From Thalassobium sp. R2A62 (GTDB taxonomy: Bacteria > Pseudomonadota > Alphaproteobacteria > Rhodobacterales > Rhodobacteraceae), in assembly GCF_000161835.1 (NCBI RefSeq), contig NZ_GG697169.2, positions 1,784,418 to 1,848,417 on the forward strand: 64,000 bases of DNA, in the 5' to 3' direction. The notes below the pieces were generated by a model. The model saw only the letters and a program-made list of their open reading frames with translations, had not been told where the DNA came from and made no database searches. The translations under genes and the position numbers were made by a program. Of this stretch, positions 21,457 through 29,563 are shown one piece after another. Every line of letters starts with the position of its first letter. The first letter of the stretch is position 1.

Positions 21457-22683
21457 TCAGTCGGCTGCCACTGTCGAGGATTGAAACACTGTTTCGCGAC
21501 CTCGTGTTGGATGGCGCGGGATCAACAGCGACAGCAAGAGAGACACAATCGCCATCCCTGCAGCCGAGACAAAAACGAGGCCCGGCGCATTAAGCCACAA
21601 GATCCCCAGCAACACTGGCAAGAACACCGCCGCGATATGATTGATTGTAAACGCCACCGCTGCTGTCGGGGCGATATCACCGGGCGACGCGATTTTTTGG
21701 AAATACGTTTTGATCGCAAGCGCGAGGCTGAAAAACAGATGGTTCACGACATAGAGGATTTCAGCCACGCGCAGTCCCCAGTCGAGATAGTAAATCCCTG
21801 CGTAGGACACGAACACCAGAGCCAGCCCAACATATTCAAACACCAGCGCGTTACGTTCGCCAAACCGTTCGACCGCTTTGCCCAACAGGGGTGCCACGAT
21901 CATGTTGATCACCAAAGTGATCAGATACAGCGCCGTCACTTGATGCACCGCGTAGTCAAACTTTTCGACCATCATAAATCCGGCAAACACGACAAAGATT
22001 TGCCGCCGCGCGCCTGACATGAATTGCAGCGCATAATACAGCCAGTACCGTTTTCGCAGAATCATCTTTTTGATCTGTTGGTCCGGCACCTCGAATTGCG
22101 GATAGGCAAAGAAACAGAACACAGCGATCGCCAAAGTGATGCCACCCGACAACATATAGACAAAGTCATAAGACAGTCCGAACCGCTCCCACGTCAGCAC
22201 GATCAAGACATAGGCAATCAGTGTCGCCCCCGACCCGGCTGCAATGATCCAGCCCAGTGTCTCTGGCGCCTTCTTGATCGCGATCCATTGCAGTTGTAGC
22301 GACTGGTTCACCGTCTCGTAGTAGTGAAACCCGATCGAACTGAGCATCGTGACGACGAGGATACCACCGATGCTGGGGAACTGTGCTGTCACTGCGGTCG
22401 CAGCCCCTAGCAGCGCGAGAGACACGAGGCCCAGCACCTGTTCGCGCATAAAGATGATGATCGCGATGACACCAACAGCCAAAAAGCCTGGGATTTCGCG
22501 GACCGTGTGAAGCAGGCCAATATCCGCCCCATCAAACTGGGCGGCTTCGATGACAAAGTTGTTGAGCAGCGCAGACCACGTTGAAAACGCAATCGGCATC
22601 GCCGCCGCCATCAAAAACAGCAGAACGAGCGGCCGACGCCACGCAGGCAGCTGGGTTGCATCAGAGAGGGCAATTGTGCGCAT
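21457..22683 (-). CDS. MFS transporter, substrate unknown
   Basis: A 408-residue integral membrane protein with about 12 hydrophobic segments in two groups, split by a cytoplasmic loop near residue 200 (EVPDQQIKKMILRKRYW). MFS-like features include HTVREIPGFL between segments and GKAVERFGERNAL at the start of the second half. The substrate cannot be told from sequence. It follows priA by 41 bp on the same strand. Confidence 0.82.
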   Translation of the reverse strand: MRTIALSDATQLPAWRRPLVLLFLMAAAMPIAFSTWSALLNNFVIEAAQFDGADIGLLHTVREIPGFLAVGVIAIIIFMREQVLGLVSLALLGAATAVTAQFPSIGGILVVTMLSSIGFHYYETVNQSLQLQWIAIKKAPETLGWIIAAGSGATLIAYVLIVLTWERFGLSYDFVYMLSGGITLAIAVFCFFAYPQFEVPDQQIKKMILRKRYWLYYALQFMSGARRQIFVVFAGFMMVEKFDYAVHQVTALYLITLVINMIVAPLLGKAVERFGERNALVFEYVGLALVFVSYAGIYYLDWGLRVAEILYVVNHLFFSLALAIKTYFQKIASPGDIAPTAAVAFTINHIAAVFLPVLLGILWLNAPGLVFVSAAGMAIVSLLLSLLIPRHPTRGRETVFQSSTVAAD

Positions 22684-22724
22684 GCCATGGCACTACGCCG
22701 ATGCGCAGGGCTTGGAAAGGGGCG

Positions 22725-24971
22725 TCAGTAAAAGCTCTGTGGATCGATATCGATCGACAAGCGTAATGTGCTGGTCAACCGGAACTGAGCAACCCACTTG
22801 GTCAGGGCGGCTTGGATCGGCGCACCCTTGTCGGCTTTGACTAACAAACGCACGCGATGTCGCCCTCTGATCCTAGCGATTGGCGCGGGTGCAGGGCCGT
22901 AGACCTGTGCACCGATCTCGCGCAGTGGCCCATCACGCCGCGCCATATCAGCACCTAGGTCAAACAGCTCTTGAACATTTGGGGACGACAAAACGATGCC
23001 AGCCATCCGGCCGTAGGGCGGCACGCCTGCTTGCTTGCGCTCGCTTGCCTCTGCGGTCCAAAACCCTTCTTCGTCGCCAGATAGGATTGACCGGATCACC
23101 GGATGTTCTGGTTGATAGGTTTGCAACAGTGCCGTGCCTCGCGCCTCGGTCCGACCAGCACGCCCCGCGACCTGCAGCATCAATTGAAACGTACGTTCGG
23201 CTGCGCGTAGGTCAGATCCCTGCAGGCCAAGGTCGGCGTCGATCACACCGACAAGCGTCAGCTTGGGAAAGTTGTGCCCCTTAGCCACAAGCTGTGTTCC
23301 AATGATGATATCCGCTTCGCCCTCGGCGATGGCGACGATCTGTTCCTTTAGAGCACGGGCAGATCCGAAATGATCTGACGACAGAACTGCAACACGCGCC
23401 TTTGGAAATGCCTCGATCACTTCTTCGGCGAGCCGCTCAACTCCCGGACCGACTGGCACTAGTTTATCCTCGGCCTGACAGTTCGGGCAAACCGTTGGCA
23501 TCGGTTTGGTTTCTCCGCATTGATGGCACACCAAACGTTTCAAGAACCTATGCTCGACCATCCGCGCGTCGCAGTCATCGCACCCGATCTGATGCCCGCA
23601 AGCCCTGCACAGCGTGATGGGCGCATAACCGCGCCGGTTGATGAACAGCAATGATTGTTCACCCTTGTCGATCCGCGCCTGCACCTCGCGTTTGAGCGTT
23701 CCTGAAACCCACTTCGTCGACGGCAATGCCTCGGCACGCATATCAATGCTGCGCATCTCGGGCATCACGGCGGCACCATAGCGGCTGGTTAGAACGACCT
23801 TTTGATATTTACCCGCCTCAACATTCGCCCAACTTTCAAGACTGGGGGTCGCTGACGCCAGCACAACTTGGGCACCAACAATCGAGGCGCGCAGCACCGC
23901 CATATCCCGCGCGTTGTACAGAACCCCGTCCTCCTGCTTGTAAGAGGTGTCATGTTCTTCATCGACGATGATCAGCCCGAGGTTCTGATAGGGAAGGAAC
24001 AAAGCAGACCGTGCACCGACCACCAATTGCGCGTCGCCTTGGCCGACCATCCGCCAACAACGGCGGCGCTCGGTCATGGTCACACCGCTGTGCCACTCGG
24101 CCGGTTTTGCGCCAAAACACGCTTCGACGCGGGTCAAAAATTCTGCGGTCAACGCAATCTCAGGCAACAAGACCAACGCCTGCCGCCCCTGTGCCAGACA
24201 CTCGGCCACCGCTTCGAGGTACACCTCGGTTTTACCCGATCCTGTCACACCCTTAAGCAACGTCGTGCCGTAGTCCTGCGATCTCAAACCCACGCGCAAT
24301 GCTTCGGCGCCAGTCTCTTGGTCCGCAGTCAGTTCTTTGTCGCCATACCCCGGATCGAGCCGCAAATAGGGCGTGTCTCGCGGGGCGTCTTCTTCGACCA
24401 CGGCGTCCAATTTTGCCAAACCCTTGACGACGCTGGTCGTAACATCCGCCATTTCGGCAAGCTCTCGCAGGGTAAAGGCCAGCCCGCCATAATCCCGCAA
24501 CACGCCCAGAACTTTTTCTCGCGCAGGGGTCATTCGGTCGGCAGTGCCGGTACCAAGCCGGTAAATCTTGCGCATTGAGGGCGGATCACCCAACCCGGGT
24601 GCCCGCGTGGCGAGCCGCAGCATCGCCGCCATCGGGGTCAGCGTATATTCAGCGGCGCGTCCCAAAAACAACCGCATCTCGTGGCGCATAGGAGAGACAT
24701 CCAACACCCGAAAGGCCGCGCGAACCTTGTTATAGTCCCAGTCACCTTTGCCCGCCGACCAAACAACGCCAATGACCTTGCGGGGCCCAAGGGGCACCTC
24801 AACGAATGCACCGATGTGACATCCACCCTCTGGAGCCTTGTAATCCAAGAAACGATCGATCGGCTGCGTGGTCAACACGCCGATCAACTCGCCTTCTTGG
24901 AAAAACTCTGGGGCCATCACATCCACAACCGTTAGCGCAAACATATCAGGGGTTTTCGCCCTGCCCTTCAT
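22725..24971 (-). CDS. priA: Primosomal replication helicase PriA
   Basis: A 748-residue replication-restart helicase. In order: an N-terminal 3'-end-binding domain (VGVLTTQPIDRFLDY-like), winged helix, Walker A TGSGKTEVYLE, DEEHDTSYKQ Walker B, and the zinc-binding cysteine pairs CRACGHQIGCDDCD and CHQCGETKPMPTVCPNC. The motif VI-like VAGRAGRTEARG follows. The start is uncertain: ATG 24971 and ATG 24944 both lack a clear ribosome binding site. The longer one is given because it gives a common family length. Confidence 0.95.
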   Translation of the reverse strand: MKGRAKTPDMFALTVVDVMAPEFFQEGELIGVLTTQPIDRFLDYKAPEGGCHIGAFVEVPLGPRKVIGVVWSAGKGDWDYNKVRAAFRVLDVSPMRHEMRLFLGRAAEYTLTPMAAMLRLATRAPGLGDPPSMRKIYRLGTGTADRMTPAREKVLGVLRDYGGLAFTLRELAEMADVTTSVVKGLAKLDAVVEEDAPRDTPYLRLDPGYGDKELTADQETGAEALRVGLRSQDYGTTLLKGVTGSGKTEVYLEAVAECLAQGRQALVLLPEIALTAEFLTRVEACFGAKPAEWHSGVTMTERRRCWRMVGQGDAQLVVGARSALFLPYQNLGLIIVDEEHDTSYKQEDGVLYNARDMAVLRASIVGAQVVLASATPSLESWANVEAGKYQKVVLTSRYGAAVMPEMRSIDMRAEALPSTKWVSGTLKREVQARIDKGEQSLLFINRRGYAPITLCRACGHQIGCDDCDARMVEHRFLKRLVCHQCGETKPMPTVCPNCQAEDKLVPVGPGVERLAEEVIEAFPKARVAVLSSDHFGSARALKEQIVAIAEGEADIIIGTQLVAKGHNFPKLTLVGVIDADLGLQGSDLRAAERTFQLMLQVAGRAGRTEARGTALLQTYQPEHPVIRSILSGDEEGFWTAEASERKQAGVPPYGRMAGIVLSSPNVQELFDLGADMARRDGPLREIGAQVYGPAPAPIARIRGRHRVRLLVKADKGAPIQAALTKWVAQFRLTSTLRLSIDIDPQSFY

Positions 24972-25021
24972 GAGGTAAACGCTGGCAGGACAAACGCCAA
25001 CCCATCCCAGCGAGGACCACG

Positions 25022-25675
25022 ATGAAATTCTTTGTAGATACAGCCGATATTGACGCAATCCGCGAACTCAACGACCTCGGAATGGTCGACGGTGTGACCA
25101 CCAACCCATCTATCATCGCCAAGTCCGGCCGCGATATTCTGGAAGTCACCAAAGAAATCTGTGACCTCGTTTCCGGCCCCGTATCCGCCGAAGTCGTAGC
25201 TCTTGATGCAGAAGGCATGATTGCCGAAGGTCGCAAGCTGGCCAAAATCGCAGACAACATTGCGGTAAAAGTTCCGCTGACATGGGCCGGCCTGAACGCC
25301 TGTAATGTACTGACGAACGAAGGCAACATGGTCAACGTGACCCTGTGCTTCTCCGCAAACCAAGCGCTGTTGGCAGCCAAAGCCGGTGCGACGTTCATCT
25401 CGCCCTTCATCGGTCGCCTTGACGATATCAACCTCGACGGTCTCGAGCTGATCTCGGACATCCGCGATATCTATGACAACTACGGCTACGAGACACAGAT
25501 CCTCGCGGCATCCATCCGTAGCGCCAATCACATGAGCGATTGTGCTAAAATTGGCGCCGACGTTGCGACTGCACCACCCGCAGTAATCAAGAAGATGGCT
25601 GACCATGTTTTGACCGACAAAGGACTCGCTGCATTTGTTGAAGACGCCAAAAAGGCCAACATCACGATCCTCTAA
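25022..25675 (+). CDS. fsa: Fructose-6-phosphate aldolase / TalC-type transaldolase
   Basis: A 217-residue class I aldolase of the short transaldolase family. The N-terminus [10 protein letters not shown], the [11 protein letters not shown] segment and the Schiff-base Lys in AVKVPLT (Lys83) are all present. The length fits FSA/TalC rather than the longer TalA/TalB. Whether it acts mainly as transaldolase or aldolase cannot be decided from sequence. GAGGA lies upstream of the ATG, and a terminator follows the stop. Confidence 0.93.
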   Translation: MKFFVDTADIDAIRELNDLGMVDGVTTNPSIIAKSGRDILEVTKEICDLVSGPVSAEVVALDAEGMIAEGRKLAKIADNIAVKVPLTWAGLNACNVLTNEGNMVNVTLCFSANQALLAAKAGATFISPFIGRLDDINLDGLELISDIRDIYDNYGYETQILAASIRSANHMSDCAKIGADVATAPPAVIKKMADHVLTDKGLAAFVEDAKKANITIL

Positions 25676-25708
25676 GCGATCAACGCGCCAAACCGGCAAC
25701 TCGCGATT

Positions 25709-25742
25709 GCGCTCTCAAGACCCTGTCTTGGGGGCGTTTTTC
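25709..25742 (+). terminator. Intrinsic terminator after the aldolase gene
   Basis: GCGCTCTCAAGAC, loop CCT, and GTCTTGGGGGCG form a long stem with two G-T wobbles, followed by TTTTT. Confidence 0.85.
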
Positions 25743-25777
25743 GTTGAACCCCCATATCTGGCCAGTTGATGAGAAAT

Positions 25778-25858
25778 CGGTCTCAAAATTCAAATTTTGC
25801 TATGCGGATTGGGCTTACGTCTGCTAAATCAGCTATAACAACAAAGAATTTGAGACCG
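25778..25858 (+). promoter_or_regulatory. Long-range inverted repeat in the DUF484-xerC leader
   Basis: CGGTCTCAAA (25778-25787) is the exact reverse complement of TTTGAGACCG (25849-25858). A second perfect hairpin, CAAAATT-CA-AATTTTG, is nested at 25784-25799. The 3' arm ends 3 bp before the ATG at 25862 and covers the only GAG-like ribosome binding sequence, so a folded leader could hide the start. It may instead be an operator; expression data are needed to choose. Confidence 0.5.
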
Positions 25859-25861
25859 AGC

Positions 25862-26569
25862 ATGACATCTACCGCTGACGACCGCGACCAAGTGCGCGAC
25901 ACGATTCTGGCCAACCCAGAGAGCTTTCTCGAGGATGCCGACGTGATGCGTGCGTTGATTGACGCCAACGAAAAATCCATGGGCGGCAATATTGTTGACC
26001 TGCGTGGGATCGCGATGGACCGGTTGGAAAACCGGCTCGACCGGCTCGAGGATACACACCGTTCGGTAATCGCCGCAGCGTATGAAAACCTCGCTGGGAC
26101 AAACCAAATTCATCGTGCTGTTTTGCGCATGATGGACCCTGTGACATTCGAGAACTTTCTTTTGGATCTTGGTGGTGATGTCGCCGACATCTTGCGTGTC
26201 GATTGCATTCGTCTGGTTCTGGAAAGCGTTCAGAACGAAGAAGACCCCGCCGTCAAAAAGCTGGGCGATGTGCTAGCGGTTGCCGAGCCTGGTTTTATCG
26301 AATCTTACCTAACCCGCGGACGGGCCACACCTGTTCGCCAAGTCACCTTGCGGCAAGTTCAGCCGGACACCGATGCGGTGTATGGTCAATCGACTGACTA
26401 CATCCGTTCCGAAGCCTGCCTCAAACTTGATTTTGGCCAGGGCCGTTTGCCCGGCATGCTCGTTCTTGGATCCGAGGATCCGCACCAATTCACCCCGCAA
26501 CAAGGCAACGACCTACTCGCCTTTTTTGCGGGTGTGTTTGAACGCGCAATGCGGCGGTGGTTGTCGTAG
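25862..26569 (+). CDS. DUF484 family protein
   Basis: A 235-residue cytoplasmic protein with the DUF484 pattern: an N-terminal helical part (ILANPESFLEDADVMRALI), a coiled-coil region rich in ENRLDRLED, then a GAF-like C-terminal half containing GQGRLPGMLVLGSEDPHQF and ending with the FAGVFERAMRRW helix. The ATG at 25862 is preferred over an in-frame start at 25766, whose extra residues run through the leader repeats. The stop is one base from the xerC start. DUF484 genes often precede xerC; their function is not established. Confidence 0.9.
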   Translation: MTSTADDRDQVRDTILANPESFLEDADVMRALIDANEKSMGGNIVDLRGIAMDRLENRLDRLEDTHRSVIAAAYENLAGTNQIHRAVLRMMDPVTFENFLLDLGGDVADILRVDCIRLVLESVQNEEDPAVKKLGDVLAVAEPGFIESYLTRGRATPVRQVTLRQVQPDTDAVYGQSTDYIRSEACLKLDFGQGRLPGMLVLGSEDPHQFTPQQGNDLLAFFAGVFERAMRRWLS

Positions 26570-26570
26570 G

Positions 26571-27491
26571 ATGACCATGATCTCCCCTGCGTTGCGCGAT
26601 GCGCTCGAGGGGTGGCTCGCGTCGACTGCGGCCTTGAACGGCACTTCTGAAAATACGACCAAAGCGTATCAAGCGGACGTGGCCGGATTTCTCGCCTTCA
26701 TGACGGTTCACCACGGCGGGGCGCAGGGATTAGGTCCTATTTCCCAGATTTGCGTGTCTGATATGCGAGCATGGATGGCCAGCGAACGAGGCCGCGGTGT
26801 CGCGGCCAGATCGTTGGCGCGATCCTTGTCAGCCGTCAAAACCTTCTATTGCTGGTTCGCCGAACGCGAAGGGTTTGAACCCACCGCTGTTTTGTCGACC
26901 CGCGCGCCAAAATTTCAAAAGAAACTGCCACGGCCATTGGCCGAAGACGCAGCGCGCGCCATGATCGACACCGTAGAACTACAAGCCGCCGAGCCGTGGG
27001 TCGCGGCCCGCGATATGGCGGTGATGACCCTGCTCTATGGCTGTGGCTTGCGGATTTCCGAGGCATTGGGCCTGTGTGGGCGTGACGTACCCCTGCCCCA
27101 AACCCTGCGAATTCTCGGCAAGGGCGGCAAAGAACGCGTGGTGCCAGTCATCCCGCAAGCATGCGACGCGGTCGCCGCCTATTTGCGCCAGTGCCCGTAC
27201 CCTGTCGAACCCGACGCACCCCTGTTTCGGGGCGTCCGAGGCGGCGCTCTCAATCCTCGTGCCATTCAAAAGGTGACCGAGGCCGCGCGCCTGCAGCTGG
27301 GCCTACCTGCAACAGCGACCCCGCATGCGATGCGCCACTCTTTCGCGACGCATCTGTTGTCTGCTGGCGGTGACCTGCGCGCGATCCAAGAACTGCTGGG
27401 GCATGCGTCCCTGTCCACGACGCAGACCTACACGGCCGTCGATACCGCGCGCCTGATGGAAGTCTACGACAGGACCCACCCCAAGGCCTAA
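26571..27491 (+). CDS. xerC: Tyrosine recombinase XerC
   Basis: 306 residues. An N-terminal core-binding SAM-like domain precedes the catalytic domain with YGCGLRISEALGL (Arg), GKGGKERVVPV (Lys), HAMRHSFATHLL (His-x-x-Arg), LGHASLSTTQTY (His and Tyr). All catalytic positions look intact. With XerD it resolves chromosome dimers at dif. It is coupled to the DUF484 gene by a 1-bp gap. ATG 26571 and ATG 26577 are both possible; AGGA at 26568-26572 would suit the second. Confidence 0.94.
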   Translation: MTMISPALRDALEGWLASTAALNGTSENTTKAYQADVAGFLAFMTVHHGGAQGLGPISQICVSDMRAWMASERGRGVAARSLARSLSAVKTFYCWFAEREGFEPTAVLSTRAPKFQKKLPRPLAEDAARAMIDTVELQAAEPWVAARDMAVMTLLYGCGLRISEALGLCGRDVPLPQTLRILGKGGKERVVPVIPQACDAVAAYLRQCPYPVEPDAPLFRGVRGGALNPRAIQKVTEAARLQLGLPATATPHAMRHSFATHLLSAGGDLRAIQELLGHASLSTTQTYTAVDTARLMEVYDRTHPKA

Positions 27492-27538
27492 GTCCAATTC
27501 AATTGCATGATGCATCATTATCCGGCATGAGGTCAGCT

Positions 27539-28255
27539 ATGACAATTCGTATCAAAGCCCTGTCCGTTCACCTGTTCACTGCCACAGGTGCTGTTTTCGC
27601 AATGCTCGCCATGTTGGCCGCAGTAGATGCGAAATGGGACATGATGTTCTTATGGTTGGTTGTGGCCTTCTTTGTGGACGGCATCGACGGGCCGCTTGCC
27701 CGTAAATACGACGTCAAACGTAATGCACCAGAGTTCAACGGCGTCCTTTTGGACCTCATCATCGACTATCTGACCTACGTATTCATCCCTGCTTTTGCCC
27801 TGTTCAAGTCGGGCATCATGGATGGCTGGTCTGGATGGGTGATGATCATCATCGTGACTTTTGCGAGTGCGATGTATTTCTGTGACACCCGGATGAAGAC
27901 CAAAGACAACTCGTTCTCGGGCTTTCCTGGGTGCTGGAATATGTTGGTGCTGGTGCTCTTTGCCCTGACACCACCGTGGTGGGTCTGCTTGATCGTCGTC
28001 ACAATTCTGGCGATCACCATGTTCATCCCAATCAAGTTTGTGCACCCAGTGCGGACCGAACGCTGGCGCTGGCTGACGTTGCCGACCGCGCTTGCGTGGA
28101 CGGGTTTTGCAGGACTGGCGGCTTGGAACGCTTTCGACATGTCGTGGATCACGCAATGGGGCCTGATCCTGAGCAGCGTCTACCTGTGCGTTGCAGGCGC
28201 TCTTCAAGAACTGATGCCGTTCACAGGCGGGTCAGAAGAACGCCCAGCACAATAA
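27539..28255 (+). CDS. pcs: Phosphatidylcholine synthase
   Basis: A 238-residue polytopic CDP-alcohol phosphatidyltransferase that condenses CDP-diacylglycerol with choline. The motif is DG-x2-AR, 12 residues, then G-x3-D-x3-D (from DGPLARKYDV to GVLLDLIID). The 12-residue spacing is characteristic of bacterial Pcs rather than PgsA or PssA. VTYVFIPAFAL-like sequence follows, as in other Pcs. The ATG at 27539 has GAGG 6 nt upstream. Its 3' end overlaps the 3' end of the broken EamA gene by 35 bp. Confidence 0.9.
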   Translation: MTIRIKALSVHLFTATGAVFAMLAMLAAVDAKWDMMFLWLVVAFFVDGIDGPLARKYDVKRNAPEFNGVLLDLIIDYLTYVFIPAFALFKSGIMDGWSGWVMIIIVTFASAMYFCDTRMKTKDNSFSGFPGCWNMLVLVLFALTPPWWVCLIVVTILAITMFIPIKFVHPVRTERWRWLTLPTALAWTGFAGLAAWNAFDMSWITQWGLILSSVYLCVAGALQELMPFTGGSEERPAQ

Positions 28256-29057
28256 GAATAGCCGCTGCTATTTTGCCCCGGTCCATGCGTTCGCCAAAGG
28301 CGATCCAACCGATCAAAACGGCAAACAATATCGACGTCTCGCGCAGTGCAGTGACCACCGCAATCGGCGCTAGGGTCATGGCCCAAACAACAATCGCATA
28401 GGCAAAGTACGACGCCGCAGCCGCGACGAGCCCAACAGTCCACGCCCGCCTATCTGCTATCAGCACCGTGCGTCCACGCAGCGCGAGAACAGCTGGTACA
28501 TAGAACACCCCCGACATCACAAAGACCCACGTCACATAGGTGATGGCGTCGCCCGAGACCCGAGCACCCAAGCCATCAACCAACGAATACCCCGCTGTGG
28601 CACACGCCGAACCCAAAGCAAACGGCAGCAGCTCGAGGCTTTCGTCGTTGCCGAAAACACCGCGCGCCATCAAGACAATGCCCGCGCCCAAAACGGCAAT
28701 ACCAATGTATTCCCAGCCATTGATCGCATCGGTCAAGAAGAGGACGCTAAAGATCACGACAATCATCGGCGCGGCCCCGCGCGCGATCGGGTAGACGCGG
28801 CTCAGATCGCCCTGTTCATAGGCTTAGGCCAGAAACAGTTGGTAGAGCATGTGAATAACGCCGGACGCGATCAACAATGGCCAAGCCTCAATCACCGGCA
28901 AGCCGCGAAACACTGCGACAAAGAGCCCGATACCCCCCTGTCCAACCGTCAGGATCAACATCGAGGTTTGCTTGCTCACCCCTGTTTTGATCTGCCCGTT
29001 CCAGAACGCATGTGAGAAGGCAGCACCCAAAACTGCAAGGAAAACGATCGTAGACAT
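28221..29057 (-). pseudogene. EamA/DMT-family transporter split by an in-frame TAA
   Basis: The frame starts at ATG 29057 with AAAGGTG upstream and encodes a typical drug/metabolite transporter N-terminus (MSTIVFLAVLGAAFSHAFWN). It stops at TAA 28824-28826 after HMLYQLFLA. The same frame then continues without a gap as AYEQGDLSRVYPIARG, the family's signature between the two EamA repeats, to a normal end at 28221. A CAA (Gln) to TAA change would explain it. Full length would be 278 residues with 10 membrane segments. The downstream part could only be made by read-through or internal initiation. A sequencing error is not excluded. Confidence 0.88.
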
Positions 29058-29111
29058 AGCAGCACCTTTCCAACCGTCACACAACGACAGTCAGCACCGA
29101 TTGCCAAGCCC

Positions 29112-29516
29112 TTAGATCAAGAAAGAGGCCGCACCTTCAAGCTTGAGCAGGGCCACTTTAGCCTCGACCCCACCCGCACCAGAGAACCCACCCAAGGAAT
29201 TGGCCGCTAGAACGCGGTGGCATGGGATCAGGATCGGAATGGGATTGCTGCCGCAGGTTTGCCCGATCGCTTGGGCCGGGACGCCGAGATCAGCCGCCAA
29301 ATCGCTATAGGTTCGAGTTTCACCAAAGGGTATGGCACAGAGCGCGCGCCAGAATTTCAATTGAAACTCTGACCCTTCGGGCGCAAGCGGCACACTGAAG
29401 TCTTTGAGGTCGCCAGAGAAATAGGCCTCAAGCTCGTCACTTGTTTGTCCCAGAATACCGTCTTGGGCACGTGGGCCCGCATCGATCCAATCCAATGGCG
29501 TGATTGAACCGCTCAC
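29112..29516 (-). CDS. ogt: Methylated-DNA--protein-cysteine methyltransferase, start unclear
   Basis: The active-site PCHRV (IPILIPCHRVLAAN) and the following LGGFSGAGGVEAK identify an O6-alkylguanine-DNA alkyltransferase; FQLKFWRALCAIPFGETRTY is the DNA-binding part. From the GTG at 29516 the protein has 134 residues, short for the family. Translated upstream sequence in the same frame (STVHSIVGPLTVTEVSG) looks like the missing first strand but has no ATG, GTG or TTG before overlapping the end of ileS; only ATT 29543 or CTG 29567 are available. The true start is therefore uncertain, or the gene is slightly truncated. Confidence 0.88.
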   Translation of the reverse strand: MSGSITPLDWIDAGPRAQDGILGQTSDELEAYFSGDLKDFSVPLAPEGSEFQLKFWRALCAIPFGETRTYSDLAADLGVPAQAIGQTCGSNPIPILIPCHRVLAANSLGGFSGAGGVEAKVALLKLEGAASFLI

Positions 29517-29563
29517 CTCGGTAACGGTGAGCGGCCCAACAATGCTATGAACCGTCGACTGGA

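Noticed and set aside
26571-27491. Integrase of a mobile element
   Set aside because: The tyrosine recombinase has the length and motifs of housekeeping XerC, is coupled to DUF484 as in other genomes, and no attachment repeats or phage genes are near.
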